Shown here: piece after piece, positions 23,265 to 30,030 of the stretch
Position numbering within the stretch: the first letter of the stretch is position 1
Layout: the number at the start of each line of letters is the position of its first letter
Virus record (IMG/VR): IMGVR_UViG_3300012147_000045
Span: 1 to 34,974 of that record
Length of the DNA stretch: 34,974 bases
DNA from: a virus
Direction: 5' to 3' (one strand)
Made by a program: the position numbers and the translations under genes
Notes under the pieces: model-generated
The model's database searches: none
What the model was told of the DNA's origin: nothing
The model's input: the letters and a program-made list of their open reading frames with translations, nothing else

Positions 23265-24010
23265 ATTTTGGAATTTTTTCCGATTTCTATCATTCTACGT
23301 ATACACGCTAACACATATTCACTTGAATTATGTCCGTATGATCCAATTGCCCACATATCGTTAACTTCTATCAATATGGTATCACCATCATCGGTAACAC
23401 CGACATCCAAGGTATATGCACACGGAGAGTTTTTATATTCATGTATCATCTTTGATATTTTCATTGGATCCGGAAACTCCGTAAAATCACCCGAGTAATA
23501 TTGAATTCCCCTTGACATGCCATCGCGGATGAAACATCGGTACTCTGAAATTATTTGTATGACTGGACTTATATATACTTCTGTATTATCATTTAACCCA
23601 TAATGTTCCGTTAAAAAATCCAATTGAAAATTTGAAGATATGACTTCACCTGTAAATAATTTAACATCCATAGATGGTTTCAAGAAAAATGGTTTCCCCA
23701 TTTCCCTCAAATATTTGCCACGACTCTCTGTAATCTTCCTACCATAGAATTCGGAAAGTTCATCCGGGTATCCCAAATATTTGGGCACTTGGACACCACA
23801 TCCTTTGAAAAATTCAACGGTAGCTTGTACCGATCCGATGAGAATATCAGTTTCAATATTTAGAAATCGGTTCAATAAAGTATTTTCCATATCATCACCA
23901 TCGAATTCTATTACTTCAAATTCTCGTTCTAATAAAGGTTGTTTTGATATATAGACAAAATCATCCAACCACTCACCTCCAATTTTTTCTAAAAATGCTC
24001 TACGTTTCAT
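23261..24010 (-). CDS. ATP-grasp protein, R2K clade
   Basis: A 249-residue protein with ATP-grasp features: FFLKPSMDVKLFTGEVI (nucleotide-binding Lys in the central strand), EYRCFIRDGMSRGIQYYSG, and the metal-binding end TLDVGVTDDGDTILIEVNDM with Asp, Glu and Asn. This arrangement fits the R2K-clade ATP-grasp family (PF14243 or related), which is common in phages and predicted to ligate peptides or modify proteins. Substrate unknown. It overlaps the ClpS-like gene by 4 nt, so co-translation with a proteolysis adaptor is possible. Confidence 0.8.
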   Translation of the reverse strand: MKRRAFLEKIGGEWLDDFVYISKQPLLEREFEVIEFDGDDMENTLLNRFLNIETDILIGSVQATVEFFKGCGVQVPKYLGYPDELSEFYGRKITESRGKYLREMGKPFFLKPSMDVKLFTGEVISSNFQLDFLTEHYGLNDNTEVYISPVIQIISEYRCFIRDGMSRGIQYYSGDFTEFPDPMKISKMIHEYKNSPCAYTLDVGVTDDGDTILIEVNDMWAIGSYGHNSSEYVLACIRRMIEIGKNSKI

Positions 24011-24017
24011 TTTATAA

Positions 24018-24422
24018 TTAATTATAATTTTCCTTTACAACTTTAGTAACTAGGTTACCGCCCGCCTTTCCTTTTAGGAATCCCATAGCCTTACCCATTC
24101 TTACACCAAAGTTTGGTAATTTTTCCAATTCCAATCCTTTCAATGATTCAAGCACTTCTGATTCGGATAATTCACTTGGTACATACGTTTCCAATATTGA
24201 AATTTCCCCACGCGCAGAATCAGTATCAATCAATTGTAAGTTCTTGATGAATTTTTTTGTAATAAAAATAACTACTTCATCATGTGTGCGACTTCCCTTT
24301 TCCTTTAGCTTTGTATCTATTTCACCGATTAACGTACCCAATAGATTTGAAACTAAAATGTTTTTAGATTTTCTGGAATTTAAGTGTTCTTGTTTTAATT
24401 TATTATATTTTTCCATTTTCAT
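24018..24422 (-). CDS. GatB/YqeY-like protein
   Basis: A 134-residue protein matching YqeY: KQEHLNSRKSKNILVSNLLG at the start, a middle helix with THDEVVIFITKKFIKN, ETYVPSELSESEVLESL, and the end MGKAMGFLKGKAGGNLVTK. The MG-x-x-MG-x-LK-x-K-x-GG-x-x-V signature is the C-terminal tail domain shared with GatB, which contacts tRNA in the amidotransferase. In bacteria YqeY often lies next to rpsU or dnaG. Here it is near a large tRNA cluster. It overlaps the upstream gene by 20 nt. Confidence 0.88.
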   Translation of the reverse strand: MKMEKYNKLKQEHLNSRKSKNILVSNLLGTLIGEIDTKLKEKGSRTHDEVVIFITKKFIKNLQLIDTDSARGEISILETYVPSELSESEVLESLKGLELEKLPNFGVRMGKAMGFLKGKAGGNLVTKVVKENYN

Positions 24423-24633
24423 GTTTTACAAGTTTTAAAATATCTTCGGATAATTCATCCGAAAGATTATATAACATATTCAGTCTCTCACTCTCATCAT
24501 CCCCCCAACGTTTGTTTTCCCTATATCCAAGTTTTGACAGAAGATTTATGAAGGCCATACGGTTCATAACTTTAATCTTAATATTCAGTGGGACATTTTT
24601 AGACAAGTCGTTTAGTGTTTTGTTTTTTTTCAT
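24403..24633 (-). CDS. Hypothetical protein
   Basis: A 76-residue helical protein (LNDLSKNVPLNIKIKVMNRM then FINLLSKLGYRENKRWGDDE). Unrecognised. Its start overlaps the stop of the upstream gene (TAATG) and its end overlaps the YqeY-like gene. Confidence 0.62.
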   Translation of the reverse strand: MKKNKTLNDLSKNVPLNIKIKVMNRMAFINLLSKLGYRENKRWGDDESERLNMLYNLSDELSEDILKLVKHENGKI

Positions 24634-24860
24634 TACTTAATATCGTTTAAATCATAAGAGTTTAAAATTGAATCTTCTACGATATCATATACATTTCTTT
24701 CCGATGAATAAAGAAAACAATTTTCGGAATCAACATTTTCACTAATAACTTTAGCTTGTTCCATACAATGAAGCTTAGCAAATTCAATCATTGCTTTACA
24801 TCTATTTTCAGAACCCTCAATATGTCTTGATTCTAAAAATTCTCTTGATGTTGTCATCAT
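24633..24860 (-). CDS. Hypothetical protein
   Basis: A 75-residue protein (RCKAMIEFAKLHCMEQAKVI then YDIVEDSILNSYDLNDIK). It contains four Cys and looks helical. In small T4-like genes the sequence A-IEFAK-x-HC-x-x-Q is seen in short unnamed proteins. Function unknown. Confidence 0.62.
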   Translation of the reverse strand: MMTTSREFLESRHIEGSENRCKAMIEFAKLHCMEQAKVISENVDSENCFLYSSERNVYDIVEDSILNSYDLNDIK

Positions 24861-24876
24861 AATTAAAGTTTTTGTA

Positions 24877-25056
24877 TTAATTAATATTGTTTGTTGGTTG
24901 ATTTATTTCATCGGTTAATTCTAATATCAAATCCGTGTTGATGAATAGTTCGGTTACATTTTTACCCTCCCAATGAATTATTAGTGGTACTATGAGTCCA
25001 TCGGAAAATTTCTCGGTTTGGATATCCAACTCTAGTTTTTTGAATAAGTGTATCAT
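24877..25056 (-). CDS. Hypothetical small protein
   Basis: A 59-residue ORF (MIHLFKKLELDIQTEKFSDG then VPLIIHWEGKNVTELFINTD). The start follows a Bacteroidetes-type promoter at 25077 by about 20 nt, so it is probably the first gene of the 23.0-25.1 kb operon. Function unknown. Confidence 0.62.
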   Translation of the reverse strand: MIHLFKKLELDIQTEKFSDGLIVPLIIHWEGKNVTELFINTDLILELTDEINQPTNNIN

Positions 25057-25076
25057 ATCGTTTATTTATTAGACCA

Positions 25077-25109
25077 CTAATATACGAAATTAATTTTACA
25101 TTACCAAAT
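25077..25109 (-). promoter_or_regulatory. Bacteroidetes-type promoter
   Basis: TTTGG, 19 nt, then TATATTAG (25077-25084), directly after a strong terminator. It starts the operon that contains the YqeY, ATP-grasp and ClpS-like genes. Confidence 0.72.
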
Positions 25110-25111
25110 AA

Positions 25112-25145
25112 AAAAAGGATAAAGTTTTTCAACAATATCCTTTTT
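25112..25145 (-). terminator. Intrinsic terminator
   Basis: A 10-bp stem (AAAAAGGATA paired with TATCCTTTTT) with a 14-nt loop, T-rich on the 3' side on both strands. On the minus strand it ends transcripts from the small gene at 25301. Confidence 0.75.
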
Positions 25146-25300
25146 GGATTAATTTGCAAGGGTCAACCGATACCACCCTTACATGGAAGATTTGTTCATC
25201 TTGTCGGAAATAAACTGGAGATTTGTTTTTATTTATGTGAGATATTCACAACTCACTGCAAGTTCTTCTTTCCCCGTCTCGATTCGGTATTAAGGTATTT

Positions 25301-25474
25301 TTATACTTTAGTTTTCAATATTGAAATTTCTTTTTCAATACGCCTTTTATCTGTATCTGTTAGTGGAACTTTCTTATCAAATGATTTCTTTTCTGTTTTT
25401 GAACCTTGTTTTAATTGAGATTCTAATGTGGATAAAGATCTACTCTGTCTTGATTTTTTATTTTGTGTAGCCAT
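25301..25474 (-). CDS. Hypothetical small basic protein
   Basis: A 57-residue ORF: MATQNKKSRQSRSLSTLESQ then FDKKVPLTDTDKRRIEKEIS. It is very basic and helical at its C-terminus. It follows the large structured RNA region, so it could share that transcript. Downstream about 155 nt to the terminator hold small hairpins but no gene. Confidence 0.6.
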   Translation of the reverse strand: MATQNKKSRQSRSLSTLESQLKQGSKTEKKSFDKKVPLTDTDKRRIEKEISILKTKV

Positions 25475-25640
25475 AAGTTATTTTTAATTTTTTACATATC
25501 GATTACTCTATAATTAACTTAAATACATTACACCACAAGGTTATCATCCTTGAATATGTGGTTTTTTCTACCCAATTCCACGTTCTACTAGTAGATTGAA
25601 AAGTTTGTGCACCTAGGATTGGATGGTGTAATAATATAGA

Positions 25641-25710
25641 GCGGGAAGCTGGAAATGAGCCAACTTCTTCATACTGGTCGTATGACACTTTAACAATAAG
25701 CTATTCCCGC
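25641..25710 (-). other. tRNA-like cloverleaf with non-canonical loops
   Basis: Seventy nt fold as a full cloverleaf on the minus strand: acceptor GCGGGAA/TTCCCGC, D stem GCTT/AAGT, anticodon stem TCATA/TATGA, T stem GTTGG/CCAGC. The loops are wrong for a working tRNA: the D loop lacks GG, the anticodon loop CGACCAG lacks U33, and the T loop is CTCATTT. Either a decayed tRNA or a tRNA-like RNA domain. Confidence 0.55.
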
Positions 25711-26105
25711 GTACTATGGTTGATTTATATGGTTCAACCATAAAGACCAAAATTATTTATACACTCAAACATACTTACTCTTGTGTATATATTCAGTTTT
25801 ATTAAAGTCGTAATGTCATTCACTCTAATATTGAATACCCATGTTCTGGAAATAATTCTTTAAATTAAATTATAGGTAATCCCCACATTATCGATTACCC
25901 AACCCAATGACCTATGCAGTTGTGATTCTGTTTTAAAGGATTTTCCTCGGTTTTGGATTTATAACTTAATCGTTTTTTATCTTTACGTTTCAAAGATAGT
26001 AAGCAGGTTTGGTTAGTCGTCTTTCCTACTAGATGATGTTTCATTTTTTATCAAAGGGTCTGTTATTCATCATTCACTTAACTGACCATGTTAAGTAACA
26101 TCTGA

Positions 26106-26252
26106 TCAAGAGGTTAGATTCGAACCAACACACAAAGGTTGAATTTACGGACTATTTTTATTTAATATAAATCACCTACCTTATACCTGGTTACCGAACT
26201 TTGAATTAAATTAATTCGTTAGCAAGCTGTACTACCGTTGTACTACTCTTGA
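26106..26252 (-). other. Interrupted or enlarged tRNA-like gene
   Basis: The 5' part has exact tRNA geometry: acceptor TCAAGAG, TA, D arm GTAC-AACGGTA-GTAC, then GCTTG. The 3' part has T arm GTTGG-TTCGAAT-CTAAC directly next to CTCTTGA, the perfect complement of the 5' acceptor. But the two are 147 nt apart end to end, about 70 more than a normal tRNA, and no 3' anticodon strand is clear. Confidence 0.5.
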
Positions 26253-26607
26253 ATTTAAAATAAAATGCTGAGATTATACATTTAATGTTCCCACTTTCGT
26301 TTCCGTACTCTTTGGGTGCAAACCCATCGATTAAAAACTTATCCACCTCAATCTTTCGAGGTATGAAAACAACACCGCCTTTTTTAAAGAGTGGCTTTTC
26401 TCTTATCACTTTGAAACTACTCGACTTTCATCCTACCCTTGATCTTGCGAACCATTCATTCCTGCTAAGGAATTAGGTGTGGAATTCAATCAATTCACAT
26501 CTACCTTGCGAGTGTCCGTGAACCTACATTACCGTAAACGATTGTAGGATTAGGTGATTTGTTTTTCCAAAGTTGTTAGGGTCTTTGCTGTTATCATTAT
26601 TAATGAC

Positions 26608-26679
26608 GGAATGTGCAGGAGTTGAACCTACGACTTTTTGTTTAACATACAAATGCTCTACCAACTGAGCTAACTTTCC
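26608..26679 (-). tRNA. tRNA-Asn (GTT)
   Basis: Canonical D arm (AGCTCAGTTGGTAGAGC), anticodon stem TTTGT/ACAAA with loop ATGTTAA, T arm GTAGG-TTCAACT-CCTGC. The acceptor has one A-A mismatch. It sits inside an 8-bp flanking helix (26705-26712 with 26574-26581), so it may be part of a larger RNA before processing. Confidence 0.93.
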
Positions 26680-27455
26680 TAAGTTATTTATTCACCTCCT
26701 CGTGCCCTAACACCGTTTCATACTATTTTGTAGTACAAAATGCGGGACGAAAAATACGTTTCGGTCTACCAAACCTACTGTGCGATACTTCAAGATTACT
26801 TTGGATTCATTATGATTCCTTTTACCTTTTGTATTGATTACTTGCTCTAATACTGGTGGTACTTGAACTCATAATCTATATCTTATCTACTTTTGGTTTT
26901 GTTAGTTTAGTATGTAATAACAAAAGGAACTACCCTTATTTAGAAAAACCCACCGTTGGCCAGTCTTTACTATATCCCGTTCCACGGGGAGTTATTACCT
27001 AACTTTCTCCATATCTACCACGTTGACGGTGATAACCTGTTTGGCACAGCTAAGATGATACTTGTTTAAATAAACCAATGAAACTTGGCGGAGGGATGTG
27101 AACCCCTCCTTTCGATACTTTACAGTACCATATCTTTGTTATAAAACCGTAGTCCTATAGTAGGATGTCAAACCACCCTTATAAAATTAATCAGTTGGTA
27201 TCCTCTGATAACAACCTATATACTTCAATCCGAATTCCAATTCCGTACCTAGTAGTTATATACTTTAATCCAAGACCAAGCTCGAATCGTTTCTATAAAA
27301 CATATATAAATTATTTTGTTAATTTATTTTTTCAATCTGTAATTTCAATGAACATCGTTTGTTATATTGGGTATATATATATATATACAAATTTCCCAAA
27401 CGTAATATTTTTTTAAAAAAAATACCAAATTATTTATTAGTATTTTTCTACTCTG

Positions 27456-27503
27456 TAAAGATACGATAATTAAATCGTATTTCCTAATTTAATATGTTAA
27501 AGT
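27456..27503 (-). promoter_or_regulatory. Promoter with AACATATTAAA motif, upstream of the structured RNA
   Basis: ACTTTAACATATTAAATTAGG, 19 nt, then TATCTTTA (27456-27463). No protein gene follows for about 2 kb, so the product is probably RNA. About 270 nt of AT-rich leader lie before the first clear helices. Confidence 0.75.
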
Positions 27504-27517
27504 TTTGTTAAAACTCT

Positions 27518-27605
27518 TGGAGTTCTAGGTTGGATTTGAACCAACGGGGAAGTTTCCTTCAATAGTTTTGCAGACTATCCTAATCGACCACTCTAGCACT
27601 AGAAC
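27518..27605 (-). tRNA. tRNA-Cys (GCA) with a class II variable arm
   Basis: Acceptor GTTCTAG/CTAGAAC, discriminator T and an encoded CCA (27518-27520). Anticodon stem ATAGT/ACTAT with loop CTGCAAA gives GCA. The variable region is 16 nt with a GAAG-GAAA-CTTC hairpin, and the D arm is of the long-arm (Ser/Leu) kind. U73 agrees with Cys, but Cys tRNAs normally have a short variable loop. Confidence 0.88.
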
Positions 27606-27977
27606 ATAAAATAAAAACGATTGGATAATACAAGGGTTATCGGTTGGATAACTACCCCGTGTAAGTTGATTCAAACTTAATATCCTTTCTCAATACTTTC
27701 TAACAGAATTGTTTTTATTATTTGATAAATTATTTAGAATATTTTAATGATATTGATACCTTGTATTTATTATTAATAAATCCTAGATATAAGTATATAA
27801 ATTATATGATTAACAAATATAATAATAGTTTAAAATACAACCTTGATTTTTTACCTAGTGTTTTCTCACTTTTGAATAAACTTAAACTAAAGGTTGTAAT
27901 TTAATTTTTGAATAATTTTTCAAAATCGGATTTGACATCAACATACATAATTTTTATCTTTAATAATTACTACGTAG
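27606..27977. other. Stretch without a credible gene
   Basis: About 370 nt of very AT-rich sequence between a promoter and tRNA-Cys. It holds a 9-bp stem-loop (TACAACCTT with AAGGTTGTA, about 27837-27899) and a GTTATC-CAACC-GATAAC hairpin near 27640. A 60-codon plus-strand ORF here is probably chance. A 15-codon minus-strand ORF follows the promoter. Confidence 0.5.
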
Positions 27978-28026
27978 TAAATATACGATAATTAATTTAT
28001 TTTTCCTAACTTCAAATCTTAAAGTT
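27978..28026 (-). promoter_or_regulatory. Bacteroidetes-type promoter
   Basis: AACTTTAAGATTTGAAGTTAG -35-side region, 19 nt, then TATATTTA (27978-27985). It is a variant of the AACATATTAAA family and leads into the tRNA-Cys region. Confidence 0.62.
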
Positions 28027-28034
28027 TTGTTAAA

Positions 28035-28349
28035 TTATTTTTTCTTACCACCTCTTGCACGTTTATCTCCAGGTGAATCCGATTTACTTCCTCTATTCTT
28101 ACTAGATTCTTTGAACCGTATTCCGTTCTTCGTATGGGATGCATCCTTTCCTTTTATATCTTTTCCTGCCTTTTTTGCATCCCGTCTTGCCTTATTAGTT
28201 TCAACCCTAGATTTTACCTGTTCCGGTCGTTTATTTAATTCAGCATCATACTTTTGTTTTGCCTTACGTTTATCCGGGTTATCCCTATAATATTTAGCCG
28301 AACTAGATAGTTCGGCTAATATCTCTTTAATCATATTCATTAATTTCAT
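28035..28349 (-). CDS. Conserved small basic phage protein
   Basis: A 104-residue, lysine/arginine-rich protein starting MKLMNMIKEILAELS. The core AKYYRDNPDKRKAKQKYDAE, then NKRPEQVKSRVETNKARRDA and KDIKGKDASHTKNGIRFK, SSKNRGSKSDSPGDKRARGG is a well-conserved pattern in many aquatic T4-like phages (A-x-K-x-Y-x-x-NP, KDASHTKNG, S-NRGS-x-x-D-x-PGD-x-RARG). It is probably nucleic-acid-associated; the function is not established to my knowledge. A longer start at 28418 would cover the upstream gene. Confidence 0.8.
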   Translation of the reverse strand: MKLMNMIKEILAELSSSAKYYRDNPDKRKAKQKYDAELNKRPEQVKSRVETNKARRDAKKAGKDIKGKDASHTKNGIRFKESSKNRGSKSDSPGDKRARGGKKK

Positions 28350-28374
28350 AATACATCGTTTTATATAAGTATCA

Positions 28375-28956
28375 TTACAGGAAAAGATACGGCTTCCATT
28401 CTGATGGAATATGTCCAATTGTTTTAAGTAACATTAGGAAGTGAGGCCGCTTCGGGTTTGGATGGTCCAATCCCAATTCCTCGATTAACAAATCTGCCTT
28501 TGTATGGTTACACGGTTTACACGCGGTTACCAAGTTGTTCCAACTATTCTTACCGCCCTTTGATTGTGGGTGTACGTGATCCAACGTCAAATCGGATTTG
28601 TGATGTACAACTCCAGGAGGACAGTACACACATTCGTAATTATCCCTACGGAATACATTCTCCCTTGATAACGGCACTTTTTGAAAATTCTTTTTTACAT
28701 AAGTGAATACACGGATAATAGATGGTTTACCAATTTCTAGTTCAGGATTAACCAATCCAAAACTTTCAGGATGTTCTTCTATAACTTCTGCATTTCCCTT
28801 ATAAGAAATAACGAAAGCACGTTCGGTTGTAATAATTGATCGTGGTATCCAAGCTGAATCGATAACAAGGCATCGTTTGTATAGATGTGAATTATCTACG
28901 TTTGGATTAACAATTACCCGTTTTCCCCGTACTGATTTTTTCTGTTGTGTTTCCAT
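28375..28956 (-). CDS. HNH endonuclease
   Basis: A 193-residue protein. The C-terminal half carries an HNH nuclease with a zinc site: ECVYC (first Cys pair), LTLDHVHPQSKGGKNSWNNL (catalytic DH-x-x-P and NN), and CKPCNHTK (second Cys pair). The N-terminal half (residues 1-95, LVIDSAWIPRSIITTERAFV) is the domain often found before HNH in phage and cyanobacterial proteins. It could be a free-standing homing endonuclease or a DNA packaging nuclease. Placement beside the tRNA array fits a mobile type. Confidence 0.88.
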   Translation of the reverse strand: METQQKKSVRGKRVIVNPNVDNSHLYKRCLVIDSAWIPRSIITTERAFVISYKGNAEVIEEHPESFGLVNPELEIGKPSIIRVFTYVKKNFQKVPLSRENVFRRDNYECVYCPPGVVHHKSDLTLDHVHPQSKGGKNSWNNLVTACKPCNHTKADLLIEELGLDHPNPKRPHFLMLLKTIGHIPSEWKPYLFL

Positions 28957-29111
28957 GACCTATACATTCTATATTTGAATGATAATATACCTTTTCTATA
29001 GTAAATTCCTTCATCCCAATAAATTGGATATAATTCACTCATTAATAATCGTTTGTACTCTTTACTATTGTGGGATTTATTAAATCTTCCACGATTAAAA
29101 TTTATACTCAT
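28914..29111 (-). CDS. Hypothetical basic aromatic protein
   Basis: A 65-residue protein (SINFNRGRFNKSHNSKEYKR then YPIYWDEGIYYRKGILSFKY). Basic and tyrosine-rich. It overlaps the HNH gene by 43 nt, so its 3' end is less sure. Function unknown. Confidence 0.5.
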   Translation of the reverse strand: MSINFNRGRFNKSHNSKEYKRLLMSELYPIYWDEGIYYRKGILSFKYRMYRSWKHNRKNQYGENG

Positions 29112-29177
29112 TTTGCATTTTGGTTTAATTAAACCTAATGCAAATCAAATTGGATTTTCATAATTAATAATTTTTGT

Positions 29178-29248
29178 ACCCGTAGAGGGAGTCGAACCCC
29201 CAACACTGCTTTAGAAGAGCGGTATTTTTCCAATTAAACTATACAGGC
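29178..29248 (-). tRNA. tRNA-Arg (TCT)
   Basis: Acceptor GCCTGTA/TACGGGT with two G-U pairs, D stem GTTT/AAAT, anticodon loop CTTCTAA, T arm GGGGG-TTCGACT-CCCTC. One mismatch in the anticodon stem. Reads AGA codons, frequent in this AT-rich genome. Confidence 0.88.
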
Positions 29249-29591
29249 AAAGTGGGATTTATTTTATGACAGCCTGATGGCGGCTCCTACTAAATAGGTA
29301 CGTTGTTTCATCCCAAACGCGATAATTTTAATGTTATAAAGATAGTAAATTAAGAAAACCACCTACTGGGAAATTAAGGATTCTCCAGTTCTTCCTATTT
29401 TAATTTACGCAGTATGTCTACTCCGTGATTTCCAAACAACCCTTGCGGTTGTTCTATGTAAACTATTTCTCCTACGTTCAGCGTATCTTGTCCGAGTTCC
29501 CATTTGTGTATTCATCATATCTTATCGATTTAATGTATTACTATTCAGTTTGGCTATCGAGTCTACCACCTATTTTATAGCCATTATCTAC
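29249..29591 (-). other. Non-coding stretch with helices
   Basis: About 340 nt. Minus-strand helices include AACAACC-GCAAG-GGTTGTT, and a TGGGAT/ATCCCA stem enclosing CCTA-TTTAG-TAGG and AGCC-GCCATCA-GGCT hairpins near 29265-29315. Short reading frames are interrupted by stops. Possibly a structured RNA; nothing recognised. Confidence 0.4.
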
Positions 29592-29804
29592 TTACATTTC
29601 CCTTGAATATACAACGGTTTCCTTGTAATCTTTATCATCTATTGTAGTGGATTTATATCCCCTGTATTTTAATGATTCTATTTCATCATCCGAAATACTG
29701 AAATTGAATACTTTTGCAGCATATCCCAATGATGTAGATTTTTCAACCTCTGTTATTATATTGTTTATTTTGTTTTTCATGATATAATTTATTTTATTCT
29801 CCAA
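29592..29804 (-). CDS. Hypothetical protein
   Basis: A 70-residue protein (NKINNIITEVEKSTSLGYAA then FSISDDEIESLKYRGYKSTT). The start could be any of three Met codons. A weak TATATTAG promoter box lies about 30 nt upstream. No family recognised. Confidence 0.55.
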   Translation of the reverse strand: MENKINYIMKNKINNIITEVEKSTSLGYAAKVFNFSISDDEIESLKYRGYKSTTIDDKDYKETVVYSREM

Positions 29805-29862
29805 TCATTATTAGGATACTAATATAGTAATAATATTCTTTAGATTCGTAGTATTAAAAAGT

Positions 29863-29933
29863 GACCTCGGAGGGATTCGAACCCCCATCTGTTGAGCCGT
29901 AATCAACTGTTCTATCCGTTGAACTACGAGGCC
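29863..29933 (-). tRNA. tRNA-Arg (ACG)
   Basis: Acceptor GGCCTCG/CGAGGTC, D arm GTTC-AACGGATA-GAAC, anticodon stem GTTGA/TCAAC with loop TTACGGC, T arm GGGGG-TTCGAAT-CCCTC. A34 would need editing to inosine to read CGN codons. Confidence 0.92.
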
Positions 29934-29962
29934 AAAAATTACCCAATTTTCGTATTGGGTAA
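29934..29962 (-). terminator. Hairpin with T run (terminator or processing signal)
   Basis: Nine-bp stem TTACCCAAT/ATTGGGTAA, loop ACGAAA, followed by five Ts that touch the 5' end of tRNA-Arg (ACG). It closes the tmRNA gene. Confidence 0.65.
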
Positions 29963-29973
29963 GTACGTGATTC

Positions 29974-29995
29974 AAAAATTCCTAGAAATTAGGAA
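29974..29995 (-). terminator. Hairpin after the tmRNA tag
   Basis: TTCCTA-ATTTC-TAGGAA followed by five Ts, on the minus strand, just after the tag stop. It may be the 3' end of the coding piece. Confidence 0.5.
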
Positions 29996-30006
29996 TCAAA
30001 CAGTTT

Positions 30007-30030
30007 TTAGGCTGCAATTGCAAAGTTTCC
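30007..30030 (-). other. tmRNA tag reading frame
   Basis: Codons for GNFAIAA then TAA if the resume codon is GGA, as Gly is usual in Bacteroidetes tmRNAs; an upstream GTA would give VKGNFAIAA. The hydrophobic AIAA ending fits a ClpXP-type degradation tag (compare ALAA). The exact resume codon is uncertain. Confidence 0.7.

Larger units (their letters stand above)
25528..27180 (-). ncRNA. Candidate very large structured RNA region (about 1.65 kb)
   Basis: No convincing protein gene is present, but many helices are visible on the minus strand: 27026-27031 with 26951-26956 enclosing hairpins at 26976-26988 and 26990-27004; 26705-26712 with 26574-26581 (8 bp) enclosing tRNA-Asn; 26386-26392 with 26307-26313 enclosing two hairpins; 26246-26252 with 26106-26112; hairpins at 26076-26096 and 25715-25742; and 25624-25631 with 25528-25535. 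A strong promoter (27456) lies upstream. Large RNAs of the GOLLD and ROOL classes lie beside phage tRNA genes and some contain tRNAs, but I cannot match a consensus. It may be more than one RNA. Confidence 0.5.

Noticed and set aside
25503-25688. 61-codon minus-strand ORF
   Set aside because: It crosses the two tRNA-like elements and shows no protein-like features.
26100-26300. Group I intron in the interrupted tRNA
   Set aside because: ATAGTCC and GACTA-like strings exist, but in the wrong order for P7, and the extra sequence (~70 nt) is far too short.
26206-26409. 67-codon minus-strand ORF starting at GTG
   Set aside because: The protein looks plausible by eye, but it lies over several perfect RNA helices (26307-26392) and over the tRNA-like 5' half at 26229-26252, has no ATG, and codon use is richer in AAG/GAG than neighbours. 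I treat it as chance within a structured RNA.
27068-27150. tRNA-Tyr (GTA)
   Set aside because: An anticodon-like arm (GGTAC-TGTAAA-GTATC) and a T-arm-like hairpin (GGAGGG/CCCTCC) are present, but the loop has 6 nt and no acceptor stem pairs. Kept as part of the structured region.
27722-27904. 60-codon plus-strand ORF
   Set aside because: It would be the only plus-strand gene. It is almost pure Asn/Ile/Leu/Tyr from AT-rich sequence and overlaps a 9-bp stem-loop.
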